A stretch of DNA of 64,000 nt from Achatina immaculata (GCA_009760885.1 CM019715.1:25252522-25316521); one strand, 5' to 3'. Numbered from the stretch's first letter, positions 22,068-33,252 are shown. Made by a program: numbers and translations. Notes: generated from the sequence alone by a model not told the origin.

Positions 22068-22504
22068 ATGGACAAGCCCTGTGACCAGACCACTGTTTTT
22101 TAATGTATCCCAAGTAGATCTAGAAATACTAAATGATCGGAGAAGTAGTTAGGTTATTTCAGACATTATTTTAGCGACAATGCCCCATATGGTCACAAGA
22201 CAAGATATGATCGACATGTAGTTCTAGGCATCTCAGATGGTATGTACTGTACATCTAGACCTAGCCTATGGTAAGTAGGACACAATTATTGCCTAAAAAC
22301 ATCACATTGCTTCTTTTTTCATAAAAAACTATACATTTATGAAATCTTAACACATTTAGTTATATTGAAACATAATTAGTACACTTCAAACATGAAAATA
22401 CTGTGTTTCATTCACTTTTAACTAACGTACCCCTTTACATATCAAGACCCGTGCTGGCAGAAATGGAACTTCTGCGTTTTTTCCAGCGGCACGGAAAAAG
22501 TTAA
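22068..22504 (+). mobile_element. piggyBac family-1 deletion derivative (start codons plus 3' end)
   Basis: ATGGACAAGCCCTGTGACCA at 22068 matches the family-1 start. A few dozen codons later the sequence passes into non-coding DNA ending GCGGCACGGAAAAAGTTAA, with TTAA at 22501-22504. That terminus matches the one at 33233-33252. Nearly all of the transposase is missing, so this is a non-autonomous derivative. Its left terminus was not located. Confidence 0.65.
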
Positions 22505-22689
22505 GTACATGAAAAGAACTTTTATGTAGCAATAAATATGCAGTTAAACATGTAGGGAAAATATTACATAATACTTCACAAAATTAGATTTATACGTTGC
22601 AAATATAAAGCACTTTATTACTGGGCAGCAAAAAAATATGACTTTTAAATGGGCTGTGCAGCAAAAGGGTCAAAGAAACACTACTCTAG

Positions 22690-22810
22690 GCAAAGACTAG
22701 AGTAAACAATAAACAAAACTATAGGCTCTAAAAGTCAAAAGGCTAGTGGAGTAAACCATAAACAAACCTATAGGCTCTAAGAGTCAAAAGGCTAGTGGAG
22801 TAAACCATTT
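22690..22810. repeat. Direct repeat, about 49-bp unit, 2.4 copies
   Basis: Units contain AGTCAAAAGGCTAGTGGAGT and AAACAAACCTATAGGCTCTA. A related stretch (AGTCAAAGGCTAGTGGAGAA ... AAACAAACCTTGTAG) occurs inside the LINE ORF1 at 23606-23648, which links the repeat to the 5' region of that element. Confidence 0.85.
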
Positions 22811-22839
22811 TACAGTAAGTGGGCAGAATGCCACACGGG

Positions 22840-23871
22840 TATCATATGCCTTCATGCATAGCATCCTGGCTGGACTTGTAGGTCTTGGCATAATGGAGTG
22901 GCTACCCTCAGCCGCTACGAGAACCAGACAAAGTGGTTTGTCACCCTTCGACAAGCCACTCATATAACCCACTACGGCTCGTTGCATGGGAAAACCCTAA
23001 ATCTGGAGGAGTCCAAACTCTCAATACACATTGAACATTTGGACAAAGAACGTGTTAAAGGAACGCTACATTGGATGCCTGCGGCAGTGAAGACGCAAAT
23101 GGTCAAGTGCCTTGTCACATTCCTGACCGGCGACGAGGAGGCCGAGGTGTCCCGTGTCGAGAAGGCCAACAACAAGTGGGCGTTTCGGTGCAGGCCGAAA
23201 CAAGAGGTCCCACATTACACGTTCTTATCTAACTCTAACCAAAAAAAGCACAGGATTGCAATTACCCTGCAGCGCAATGTCAAATTTGTAGCGGCGATGC
23301 CCATCGGGCTAACCAATGTCACAGAAAAGCAAAGCCAGCCCACAGAGACAACATACGACAACAGCAGGTCTCTGCAGTCAAGAGGGTCGAGGAGCGATCT
23401 GCCACAACCGCCGTGGACACTCAAAACCAAGCCTCTGGCTACCAAGAGCCAGCACCAGAGCCCACCGATGATGACGGGTTTAAGCTGGTGGAGAACAGAA
23501 AAAAGAGGTGCCACCAGATAACTGCCACAGTGTCGCCGACCTCCAGCAAGTCTCCTTGTACCCCAAGGAAACGGGTGCATACCGGCAGAACTGTAGAAGC
23601 CAGGAGTCAAAGGCTAGTGGAGAATCCCTTAAACAAACCTTGTAGTGTAGGGCTCCTGTCAACAGAAGAAGCACAAAAGGTCCCTCTTCCAGAGAAGGAC
23701 ATAGACACATCAACAACTCCAGCAGAGGAAGCAGTGAATGTCCCCTTTGCAGAGGAGGACATGGATTCACCACCAGCTGAGGAACCCCTTTCTTGGGCCC
23801 AACTGACGGGAGAAGAACAATCTGACGACGAGGATCCTCCCTTAACCATTGATGAGGACATATTATGTTAA
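22840..23871 (+). mobile_element. Tx1/L1-like LINE, ORF1 (frameshifted)
   Basis: Frame A (22898-23521) reads NQTKWFVTLRQATHI, LSIHIEHLDKERVKGTLHWM, MVKCLVTFLTGDEEAEVSRV, then a basic stretch. Near 23410-23520 the sense switches to frame B (23413-23871), which ends in Pro/Glu-rich PAEEPLSWAQLT and DEDPPLTIDEDIL. The order of a folded nucleic-acid binding part followed by an acidic tail suits a LINE ORF1 (RNA-binding chaperone). It lies 200 bp before an endonuclease ORF on the same strand. GC content is higher than the surroundings. Confidence 0.6.
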
Positions 23872-24079
23872 TATAACTGTGTCGACGGGACATTCTATAA
23901 GACGGACTACTGTGTTTCATTTTTCTAATCTAGGAATATTTCTTATATTTGTGTCGTGCTTTTTCTTAAATATTTGGATGTACAGGGCAAGGTAAACATT
24001 CTACCACAAAATTTTTACCTTTATTTTTAGTTTATCATTATTTCATTTATATAGTTATTTTAAATTTACAATTTTTCAT

Positions 24080-24725
24080 TTGTGCTTTGCTCCCAATATG
24101 GCTGATAAACTTTCCATTTTATCTATTAATATTAGAGGATTGAGAAGGAAACTCAGTCAAGTAGTGCACCTAGTACACAAACACAAACCAGATTTTATCT
24201 TTATCCAAGAAACACATATCAACACAGACACACACGCCAACAACATCACACAACTCTTAGGACTCAGACATTCATGTTTCAGCTTAGGGAATAGACACAC
24301 AGGAGCAGCAATACTACAAGTATCAGAAGACTGGCAAATCGTAGGACACAACAGAGACAGCGAAGGTAGATTAGCAATAGTGGAAATAAAACGCACAAGT
24401 TCAAATCACAACAAATACACATTAGTCAGTGTATATGCACCAGCTGTGAAAGACCAGCAAAGTAATTTCCACGACAAACTCTCACAGGCGCTAATATCAT
24501 TCCATAGGGGACAAAACATTATTATAGCAGGAGACTTTAACTGTGTCCTGCACGATTTTGATATGTCAAGAGGAACAATCAACACACGCCATGAACTCAC
24601 ACAAACAGACATACTACACAACATCATAGACAAGCACGGACTTGTAGACACATACATGCAGTGTCACCGACAGAAACATAAATACGCATTTACATTTCCT
24701 AAGAGATGTTATCCAATACTCTCAC
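24080..24725 (+). mobile_element. Tx1/L1-like LINE, ORF2 endonuclease domain
   Basis: The start context is MADKLSILSINIRGLRRK. Conserved apurinic-type endonuclease blocks follow: IFIQETHI (the catalytic Glu block), TLVSVYAP, IIIAGDFNCVL (Asp/Asn block) and a missing SDH end. The frame breaks at 24720, where roughly the first half of the RT domain has been deleted. The remaining RT follows at 24727. Confidence 0.8.
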
Positions 24726-25015
24726 GATAAGAATAGTCAGTCAGCAATCTTATCGCTGGACCAGGAGAAGGCTTTCGACAGAGTTTCCCATTCTTTCCTC
24801 CAGAAAACCTTGTCCAAATGTAATCTTGGGAACTACATCAGGGACTGGATCAAAATTCTGTACAACAAACCAGAAAGCAGACTTTTAATAAACCATACCC
24901 TAAGTGAACCAATACGGTTAACCAGATCTGTAAGTCAGGGCTGCCCACTCTCACCCCTGTTGTATGTGCTAACTCTAGAGCCACTCCTGGAGAGAATCAG
25001 ACAGGAGACACTAGT
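24726..25015 (+). mobile_element. Tx1/L1-like LINE, RT fragment
   Basis: It reads AILSLDQEKAFDRVSHSFL (palm Asp block), NYIRDWIKILYNKPESRLLI and SQGCPLSPLLYVLTLEPLLE. The LSLDQEKAFDRV wording and the SQGCPLSPLLY block suit the Tx1/L1 branch. It stops before the YADD box and is joined at about 25015 to an unrelated RTE-type endonuclease. Confidence 0.8.
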
Positions 25016-25760
25016 CAAAGAAATGGAAAGAACGAAAATTAACATCCTTGGTTTATGTGAAATGAGCTGGATTAGAGCAGAAAACAGAGATCATAAAGAC
25101 TTCAAAATGAGCTGGATTAGAGCAGAAAACAGAGATCATAAAGACTTCAAAATAATATATTCTGGGGGAAACCAGCATAGAAATGGAGTTGGCATAGTAC
25201 TGGATAAAAAGACAGCAAGAACTGCGAAAGACTTCTGGTGCATATAGGACAGAGTGTTAATGATTAAATTTACAGGGCCAACCAAGACACAAATCTCATC
25301 CAAGTATACGCACCAACTTCATAAAGCTCTGCTGATGAGATAAAAGAATTTTACAACGATCTGGACATGGCAATGAAATAATGCAAACCATGGGAAGTAA
25401 ACACTGTGCTAGGTGATTTAAATGCAAAAGTAGGGACTGGACAACACAATGAAATAAACACAGAAATAAAAGGGGATAGATGCTGACTGAGTGGACAGAA
25501 AAAAACAATAAAATGATCATAGGAAATACTTGGTTCTAACAACATCCCAGGCGACTGTGGACATGGAAAAGCCCAAAATAATAACATACATAACCAAACA
25601 GATTACACTATGATCAAAAAGAAGATTCAGGAACTCACTAATATCCATAACACTACCAAGCCCAGACTACAACAGTGACCACATCCCAGTCATTGGAAAA
25701 GAGAGAATCATGCTAAAGAGGTTAAAGGTAGCAGCTAAAAACAACTAGATACAGAGATGA
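25016..25760 (+). mobile_element. RTE-type LINE endonuclease domain, broken
   Basis: EMERTKINILGLCEMSWIRA opens the region, with GGNQHRNGVGIVLDK following, then an out-of-frame VLGDLNAKVG-like block (about 25412-25440) and DHIPVIG (SDH block, about 25678). The first block contains an exact in-frame 45-bp duplication (25062-25106 and 25107-25151). Many stops occur after 25247. No RT follows. Confidence 0.75.
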
Positions 25761-26224
25761 TATGGAAAGATAAAGCAATACAAAAAACAATGTAAGACCA
25801 TAACACACAATACCTACAATGCTACTGAGAAGACTGAAACGATTGACAAACAATGGAATATGCTTAAAGACTATTCAGATTTTAAAAAAACAGAGATCAT
25901 TCACAAATATACTACTGGATTTACTTCAAGCATATGTTTATTTTGATTGCCGTACTAAAACTGTAAATAAATTTATTGTAGAATCTTGATTAAATTGCAT
26001 TCTCGGGCAGTCCTCTATGCACCAACTGTTCATCACAAGTGTAAAAATCACGTGCAGTAGCATCGTCCTAGACAAAATGTTAGAGCATTTTTAAAAGTGT
26101 CAGAATGACCCAGCAGGTAATTAAATCGTACTTTTTTGTGCTGCACAAGCAAGAGGCATCCGTAATGAACACTTCTCACCTTCTAATCATTTTTATTAAA
26201 GCGGCCTGGGGGTATTTTTGTCAT

Positions 26225-26971
26225 CTGGAAAACACCACGCCACCGCGAAGGCGGTTTAGCACCTTTGAGCGCCATCGGGTCATAACCTTGGTTGAAAGCA
26301 GTTTATCTGGTATTGAAGTTGCACTGCATTCGGGGATGTCCCATTCTACCATCCAAAGGCATTTGGAGTGATTTTGTGCAACTGGAGGAGTAGAAGACAG
26401 GTATCATTCAGGCCAACCTCGTTGCATGAGTAGACAAGATGACAGAACCTGCAGCTATCAACACTTCGCAACCAGACAATAACGTCTTCTACTCCCAGAA
26501 ACCAGCTAATGAATATGGCAAACGTCAATGTTAGTGACAGAACAATTCGCAGGGATTTAAGAGAACCTGGGCTGACTTCACGGGGACCAGCAATAAGAAT
26601 ACCTCTTACTCCAGCTCACCAGAGAGCTAGAGTTGCCTGGTGCCAGCAGCACATCCATTGGACGAGATGCCAGTGGGCACCAACAAATCCTGCTTCAGGA
26701 TGTACAATGATAGCAGAATTCGTGTTTGGAGAAGGTCAGGGGAATGGTTCAATGACGCCACTATCCAAAAGATGGATTGTTTGGGGGGGGGGGGGAAGAG
26801 AGAGGAGAAGAAGATGGTGTCAGTCATGGTCTCAGGTGGCAGGACCCCCCCCCCACAAATCATTCATGGCACCTTAACTGCCCAGCAATACCTGAATGAA
26901 ATTCTGCAACCCATTGTACAGCCCTACCTTGCAAGCCATGGGTGCAGGGCAATCCTCCAAGACAATGATGC
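26225..26971 (+). mobile_element. Tc1-like transposase relic 1
   Basis: The N-terminal helix-turn-helix part reads PRRRFSTFERHRVITLVESS, SHSTIQRHLE (about 26240-26370). After frame changes come MNMANVNVSDRTIRRDLREP and IPLTPAHQRARVAWCQQH. The usual TDES block appears as TNKS (about 26659-26670), so the first catalytic Asp is replaced by Asn. Next are RIRVWRRSGEWFNDATIQK, a G-run, HGTLTAQQYLNEILQPI and ILQDNDA (second Asp). The copy stops there and joins another Tc1 fragment. Confidence 0.85.
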
Positions 26972-27125
26972 AAGAGAAGAGTTTACCGCAGAGTCTATGA
27001 GCACTATGCCCAGAACTGCGTGGATGATGCTCCTCCACATAGTGGTGGTGTACTGATGTGGGGAACTATCAACTTCATGGGAAGAAGTGACCTAGTGCAA
27101 ACTGAAGGTTGCCTGAATGCCCAAC
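26972..27125 (+). mobile_element. Tc1-like transposase relic 2 (short)
   Basis: One frame reads RVYEHYAQNCVDDAPPHSGG then VLMWGTINFMGRSDLV and GCLNAQR, the central MVWGxI block of a different Tc1-type transposase. It aligns with an earlier part of the transposase than the point where relic 1 stops, so it is not its continuation. Confidence 0.65.
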
Positions 27126-27640
27126 GATGACCAAAAACAAAAGACATCAAAATATGTTGCAGAAATAAACACTTCTTAAATTTGTTTGTTGCAGAGAATG
27201 AAACATGGATTTTCCGCTACAATCCCACAACTAAACGCTAAAGTGCTCAGTGGAAGTCATCATCATCACCAAAAGGCAAAAAATTGTGTTTCTACAACAC
27301 CAAAAGAGTTATTCACAAAGAATTTATTCCATAAGGACAGACTGTCACTGCTAAAGTTTATTTAAGTATTTTCAAACACCTACTGAAAAAGATTCTCAGA
27401 GTCCGACCTGAGTATTCAACACCTAGAAGTTTTTTCCTTCTTCGCGATAATGCACTGGCTCACTGGGCAGTAGCTGTACAGGAATTTTTGGTCCAAAAAC
27501 AAGTCTGTGTACTTAACCATCCACCCTATTCGAGTTTAAGGGTCATACCAAAAGAAAAACTGCAGAGGTCATTCCGGTGTTTGTCAGATCATACCACTCG
27601 CTGTATCAATGTACAAGAGCTTTGAATAAAATACAGGTTA
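27126..27640 (+). mobile_element. mariner-like transposase relic
   Basis: Mixed frames give NETWIFRYNPTTKR (normally DETWI, so the first catalytic Asp reads Asn), SAQWKSSSSPK, then FLLRDNALAHWAVAVQEFL (second Asp block) and LNHPPYSSL. A poly(A)-type AATAAA follows near 27625. Several stops and shifts. Confidence 0.75.
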
Positions 27641-27830
27641 TATCTTCAACTGTTGTTTATTTTATTTTTAATGCAATTCCATTTCTCATTACTTAACCGT
27701 CAGACCTTGTGTATTTGTGAAGTTTCATAACTTGCTTTTGTGAAGGATGCATGATGACTTCGGCTCAATCCACATCCAATGTACTGGGACTCTTACAGAC
27801 CTCCTTGTCAGTAATGACTTGGGGTTTATC
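27641..27830. other. Short non-coding spacer
   Basis: T-rich stretch; no feature recognised. Confidence 0.3.
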
Positions 27831-29665
27831 ATGTCCTGACAGAGGTGGACAGGTCTGACGGGGACCCAGCAAAGCTGAAACACCTGCAGCTGGAGCTTCA
27901 CAAGATTATGGAGATGAGAACTGCTGATCTGCCAGCAACGAAGAATGTGGTGTACCTGTGCACCACAGGTTCTATGGCAGAATTTGTGAAAACTTCATGA
28001 GTCATGGGAGGAGAGGTGCTTGTTTTCTGTGTTGATAGCACACTATAGTGATTTGCAGGACCTTCCCCCCACCTCTCAATTCCAAAGAGGCCTGGCATAT
28101 GCTAGCCTCCATTCGACAGACTCCTGGAAAGTCGATTCACGTATTGACTGATTGCATCTGCAAGGCAGTGTGAGTTGCCTATTCTGCAGCAGAACTGGTA
28201 TCTTCGCTGGCGCAGAGGCAGCTTGTATAGACCTTCACAGGTGCATTGTTACCAAGAGGGTGAAAGACAAAATTATTACGGGACAAGCCCGATTCTTTTG
28301 AGAGGGCTGTTGTTATCGCTTTAGATGAAAGCATACTTAATAAGTCTGTGAACCTTAGTTGTAGTTCACAACAGGTTTTTTTCAAGTTTGAACTGGCAGC
28401 TGTTAATGAAACCACTGATCGGACCTCCAAGAAGGAGCGGCCGGTTACGCCGCCAGAGAAAGCATCCCAGCCTACATCATATTCTGCAACAGGTAGGATG
28501 GACCCTCAGGAGGGAACCTGTATGTACACTATCACAAAATGTTAGAAACTGTTATGCATGTGGTAGGTCGGGTCACACTGCTTGTTTCTGTATACACAGA
28601 AATCAGTCTCAGTTAAAATGACAAGTCAGTGCATGAAGAGTTCACGTGTGTCCGACTGTATCTTCACACCCTCCTGTGTAATAGGACACCTGTCTTATTT
28701 TCGTATGCTACACCACTACTTTTGGTAGCTGCGAATCCCCCCTAGACCAACTTCTATTCTTGACTCTATAGCATCATGTAGGATTAGGGCATTGTTAGAC
28801 ATAGGTGCTGGTGTCTGTCTTATCAATGATTAAGTCTACAGATCCTTACTTTCTTCTCTGAAACTCTTGCCTGCTAGAGTTACTCTGCAGACTGTAAATG
28901 CAGCTTCAATGCGGGTCATTGGCAGAGTTTACCCACCAATTTCTATTGCTGGTGTTACTGTTTCTCATTGATTCTATGTGGTTTGTAATATGAACTGTTC
29001 TCATATTCTTGGGCGTGATTTTCTGTCTCATTCTGATGCTGTTATAGATTACAAGTCCAACAAATTCAACATTCACAACAAGAAAATTCCATTAGAGTTA
29101 GATGCACACATTGCTTCCTGTTCGGTGTTCTCTTCTTTCTCCATGTTCTGTTAATAATATTCCTCTCAAACTGAAGGCCCAACCATATTTCCAATCTGGA
29201 AATTCTTACATGGTTCAGGGTACAGAGACGTCTTTCTTACTGTCACAAACGGAGATACGCCTGGTGGACTCGGCCTTTGAGCTCCACAATCGTCACTATC
29301 CAGTGGTGAGTCATCAAGTATTCCAGGAAGCACATCAAACTTCAAAGATGTGTTCTCTCTAAATTGACTCCACTAACAGAGTCAGTACTGTAGAGTCAAC
29401 AAGTGAAGGTCGTTCTGAAGTTATCATTGGACAAGTTCAGTGCCCTGATATGCACAAGAACATTATTTCCAGCTTGCTGGCACAGAATAGTCTTTGCCTT
29501 AACTGATTCCAAGATTTCTCAAACCTCGACAATTCAGATGGAGACTGATACTGACGATCATCTGCCAATCTCCAGTTTCATACTCCTTTGGCGATTAGGG
29601 AGATGATCGAGAAGGCCATTCTGAATAAGTTGTGTGATGGAATCATTTCCCACACAATTTCAGAA
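27831..29665 (+). mobile_element. Ty3/Gypsy-like retroelement relic (gag, zinc knuckle, protease, start of RT)
   Basis: Gag-like code spans about 28170-28560 (YSAAELVSSLAQRQLV and ALDESILNKSVNLSCS). A CX2CX4HX4C zinc knuckle, CYACGRSGHTACFC, lies at 28550-28591. The aspartic protease begins ALLDIGAGVCLIND (catalytic Asp codon 28798-28800) and ends ILGRDFLSHSDAVID (about 29017-29060), with two in-frame stops inside. A linker and the first RT residues (TPLAIREMIEKAILNKLCDG, about 29585-29645, shifted) follow. The copy is cut off by the repeat at 29683. No LTR, RNase H or integrase seen; it is a dead fragment. Confidence 0.75.
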
Positions 29666-29679
29666 GGGCTGTCGCCAGA

Positions 29680-29800
29680 ATGTTCCCTCTAAGCTGCACG
29701 GCCACACACAGAAAAAATTCATACTGCGCACAAAACTTTTTGGAGCCATGCAGAAAATGTTACTTTTGTTTCCCAACCTCCAGAAGTTACTTCGTGCTAT
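29680..29800 (+). repeat. Interspersed repeat beginning ATGTTCCCTCTAAGCTGCAC
   Basis: Same opening motif as at 3455, followed by CACACACAG and CTGCGCACAAAAC motifs. It interrupts the RT of the Gypsy-like relic. Unclassified. Confidence 0.5.
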
Positions 29801-30346
29801 AATTGCGATCAAGAAAAATTCAATGAAATTTTTTCATACTGATAATTATTCCTATTTTCAGGAAACAGTTATGCACTATGTAATGTCCTCATTTGTCATG
29901 AGTAACTTGTGTAGTTATTTTCAACTTGCCAGTTTTGTGCATTGTGTATTGGATACTGTTTTGTCTCAATGGAGTTTAGGAACTAAGCAGCAAGTTATTT
30001 TGCTCACTGCTCTGTCGATGTAATCCCCTATGGCAAACAATATCTTGCCTGGGGAAGTCATCCTATTATGTTGTTCTCTGCCAAGTGACAGCAGTTTTCC
30101 TCCATCTACACTGAGTCATCATGCATCTTATTCACAACAAATTGTATTTAATATGTCATTTGCCAGTGCATCTGTTGGCCTGCTCTATTTGTCAAGTCTT
30201 GTCAGTGAGTCAGACAGTGCCATCCTAGCTATCTGCGCATGGCACAATTTGCCTTAGCTTCCGCCCACGCTGTGTGAAGGTAGACATTGTTGTTCCAAGT
30301 CTTTTTTGTGTGTTTTCCAGACTGTTTTTTGAGACCGGTAAGAAAA
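29801..30346. other. Unassigned sequence upstream of the piggyBac copy at 30347
   Basis: Contains open but unrecognised + strand frames (29634-30023, 30030-30257). The last 60-100 bp are probably the 5' UTR of the piggyBac element, but I found no TTAACTCTTTCC-type terminus here. Confidence 0.35.
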
Positions 30347-32364
30347 ATGGACACGCCCACAGACTCAACCATTGTGACTGCATGTTTTTCAGGTAGTGGC
30401 AGACCTGTTAGGGACAGTGCACAGGCTGCTTTAAATTTATTTAAGATCATAGGTGACGGCAAGGACATAACTTTTGACACTAAGGGACCTACAAAGGAAC
30501 CTGTAAAGACTGTAGTTTATTCCAGTGACAGCGAAAGCAGTTTGGATTTAGAAACTGATAGTGAAAGTGACAACCGTCCCTCCACTAGCTCTAGCACTGT
30601 AGCTGGACAGACTGACAGGACATCTACTTCACATTTGAAACGACCAAGAAGTAGTGTGACTGTGGCTCAGACAGCAACTGACAATAGCGATAGTGATTCT
30701 GATTTTGAAAATGACAGTGAAAGTGAAAATGACTCTGACAACCGCCCCTCTACTAGCTCTAGTACTGTAGCTGGACAGACTAACAGGACATGTACTCCAC
30801 AGGTCAAACGACCAAGAACTAGTGTAACAGTGGCTCAGACAGCAACTGACATTGAAGATTCTAACTGGAGAGAAGCACAGGTGAATGAAGAGCTAGGAAC
30901 TCCTAGCAGCAATGATCCTGCTAGTGGTATTCTGTTAGATGCTGGCCGTGACCGGACACCGCTGGGGTTTTTTCTTGCAATATTCACAGTTGATATTACT
31001 GACAGTCTCATATCCAGCATAAATGCTTATGCTGATATGAAACTTAGCAAAACAGTTGATGGTAGTAAAGCTTCTGCATGGACACATATTGGCCGCTATG
31101 AAATGTACAAGTTCATGGCAACTGTGATATCTATGAGCATGCAACCTAAACCGAAAATCAGTGACTATTGGACCACCACAGGGCATCTGTATACATCATT
31201 TTTTAGCCAGATGTTTTCTAGGAATCAATTTCACATGATATACAGCACTATGCTGCATGCCAGTGAAGTTGATAGCGAAGGTAAAGCCAAAATTGAACCT
31301 TTTGTCCAACAGCTGCTGGCATCTTTTCAGGCAGCCTTTTACCCTTTCAAAGACCTAAGTGTAGATGAAATGGTAATTGGCTACAAGGAACGCTGGTGTT
31401 ACAAACAATATAATGCTAGCAAGCCTGCCAAATATCACATCAAGACATTTGGTCTTTGTGACGCCGTCACAGGTTATGTGTTCAACCTGCTGATATATTT
31501 TGGGAAGCAAACCTCCTATGACCCTGCCACTGCTGACAGTCCAATTGGAGCTGTAAAAATTTTTCAGACACTTCTGCAGCCAGTGAAGGCTTTTCATCAT
31601 ATTTTTGCAGACAGGTATTATACCAGTCTTCCTCTGGTTGAATATCTGCTATCGAAAGGTCACAACTACACTGGGACCTTGAACATCAGGCGCACTGGTT
31701 TTCCTGCACAGTTGAAGACTCAGAAAGTTCTGGAGAATCAGCCTATTTACCATGTCAGAGATGATGGTAAGATACTCTGTGTTTCCTGGACAAACAAAAA
31801 GGCAAAGAAGACTGTCCATGTGGAAAAGCTGTAACCATTACTCGTACAGAAGGATTTCGAGAGGTCCAGAAACCAGAGATCATTCACACATATAACATGT
31901 GTATGAATGGATGTGACAGAGCTGACCAAAAGGTTTCATACTATGGCATGCAATCTAGAAAGACAATAAAGTGGTGGAAGAAAATATCCAACTGGATTTT
32001 CGAAATTGCACAGGTGAATGCTCATACTTTATATGTGCTTTCAGAGAACCCTGCCAAGAATAACAAATCGCTGTTCCTTTTCAAGAACCAGGTTATTGAA
32101 GGTTTGATTTCCTTGGCAGGCAGCAGCTTCATTCATGATGTTAGTATGCCTGCTCCCATGCTAACGGGACCAGCAGCTCATCCTCCAGTCTCAGAACGCC
32201 ACATTGGCAGTCACCTGATTGACATGAAGGAGACCCGTAAACAGTGTGTATACTGTACGAGCCAAGACAAGGTGGTCCGCACCTATTACTACTGCACTAA
32301 GTGCTCGGACGGACCTCATCTGTGTCCTAAGCAATGTTTTAGGAAGTATCACGAGTCACGGTGA
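30347..32364 (+). mobile_element. piggyBac family-1 copy A, near-intact transposase
   Basis: Start chosen at ATGGACACGCCCACAG (30347) because the same codons open other copies; an in-frame ATG exists at 30287. Domains: acidic, Ser-rich N-terminus (residues about 60-170) with a 56-codon internal duplication; dimerisation/catalytic core with LSVDEMVIGYK (Asp at 31364, residue 340), HHIFADRYYTS (Asp at 31610, residue 422) and, after a frame break near 31815-31825, NGCDRADQ (Asp at 31915); then KWWKKI; then a C-terminal Cys-rich domain CVYCTSQDKVV ... YYYCTKCSDGPHLCPKQCF ending at a stop at 32362. All three catalytic Asp positions known for piggyBac are present. The only visible defect is the loss of about 11 bases at the break. 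About 670 residues if continuous. Confidence 0.9.
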
Positions 32365-33252
32365 GCATGATACCACAGCAGTGTAGCACAAATACTTTAT
32401 TTGCTTGTGCTTTCTACATTTACTGTCTGAGCCACCCTTTACATCTCTGTCTAACCTGACAATTTTTATTCTGTAAGTCACTGATTCCTTGACGCAGTAT
32501 TGTATATATTGATAAATGAATTTTTTTTTTACTGTTTTATCGTGTAAATATGACATTGTGTGTACAGACCACATAGTTACAGTTTTATATTTTTTATTGC
32601 TTTTTTTTCATGCATGTTGTGTACATAATGACAGTTGTATACTGTGTGTTGTTGTTTTGTTTATGTGTGGGCAAGAAGTAATGCCATGTAAATAAAAATT
32701 GATTATTTGCAATGCCAAATATTTCTAACTTGGATGTGATGTATATTCAGTTGGATTTTATTCAGACTGATGGTAAGTAGAACATATGTTTTTTCTAAGT
32801 GATTTTTTTTTCCTAGATGCTCGCAAACTTTTCTAGTTTTCTCACTTGTTCCTTTTTTTTTTCTCAAATATCTGTATTTCTGAAATCCTCATTCATTTCC
32901 ACTTATTTTGATATGTGTTACACTTATGTTGATCACAGATTTAGTTCTTTACAATGACTTTTAGAAATGTAAACCAATTTATTTCCCCCCCAGATTTTCC
33001 AGTGCTCACAAACTTTTCTATTTTTCTCACTTGTTCCTTTTTTTTTATTATAAATATCTACATTTCTGAAATCCTCATTCATTTCCACTTATTTTGATAT
33101 ATGATACACTTATGTTGAGTGTACAATTATTTTGTTAGAATGACTTTTATAAAGGTACCCCCTAAATATCGCAACACCCGCTCGTTATTTCTACGTCCGC
33201 GTTGGGACGAACGTAACGTCCGCGTTTTTTTACGCGGTACGGAAAGAGTTAA
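32365..33252 (+). mobile_element. piggyBac copy A 3' region and right terminus
   Basis: A non-coding 3' segment contains a direct duplication (about 32818-33002 and 33003-33185, sharing AAACTTTTCTA, CTCACTTGTTCC and TTCATTTCCACTTATTTTGA). It ends with two ACGTCCGCG direct repeats (33193-33201, 33216-33224) and the terminus CGCGGTACGGAAAGAGTTAA, with TTAA at 33249-33252. The TTAA border is the hallmark of piggyBac insertion. Confidence 0.8.

Noticed and set aside
28179..28430. Minus-strand ORF in the Gypsy-like gag region
   Set aside because: It is the shadow of the + strand gag frame, which carries the zinc knuckle in order.
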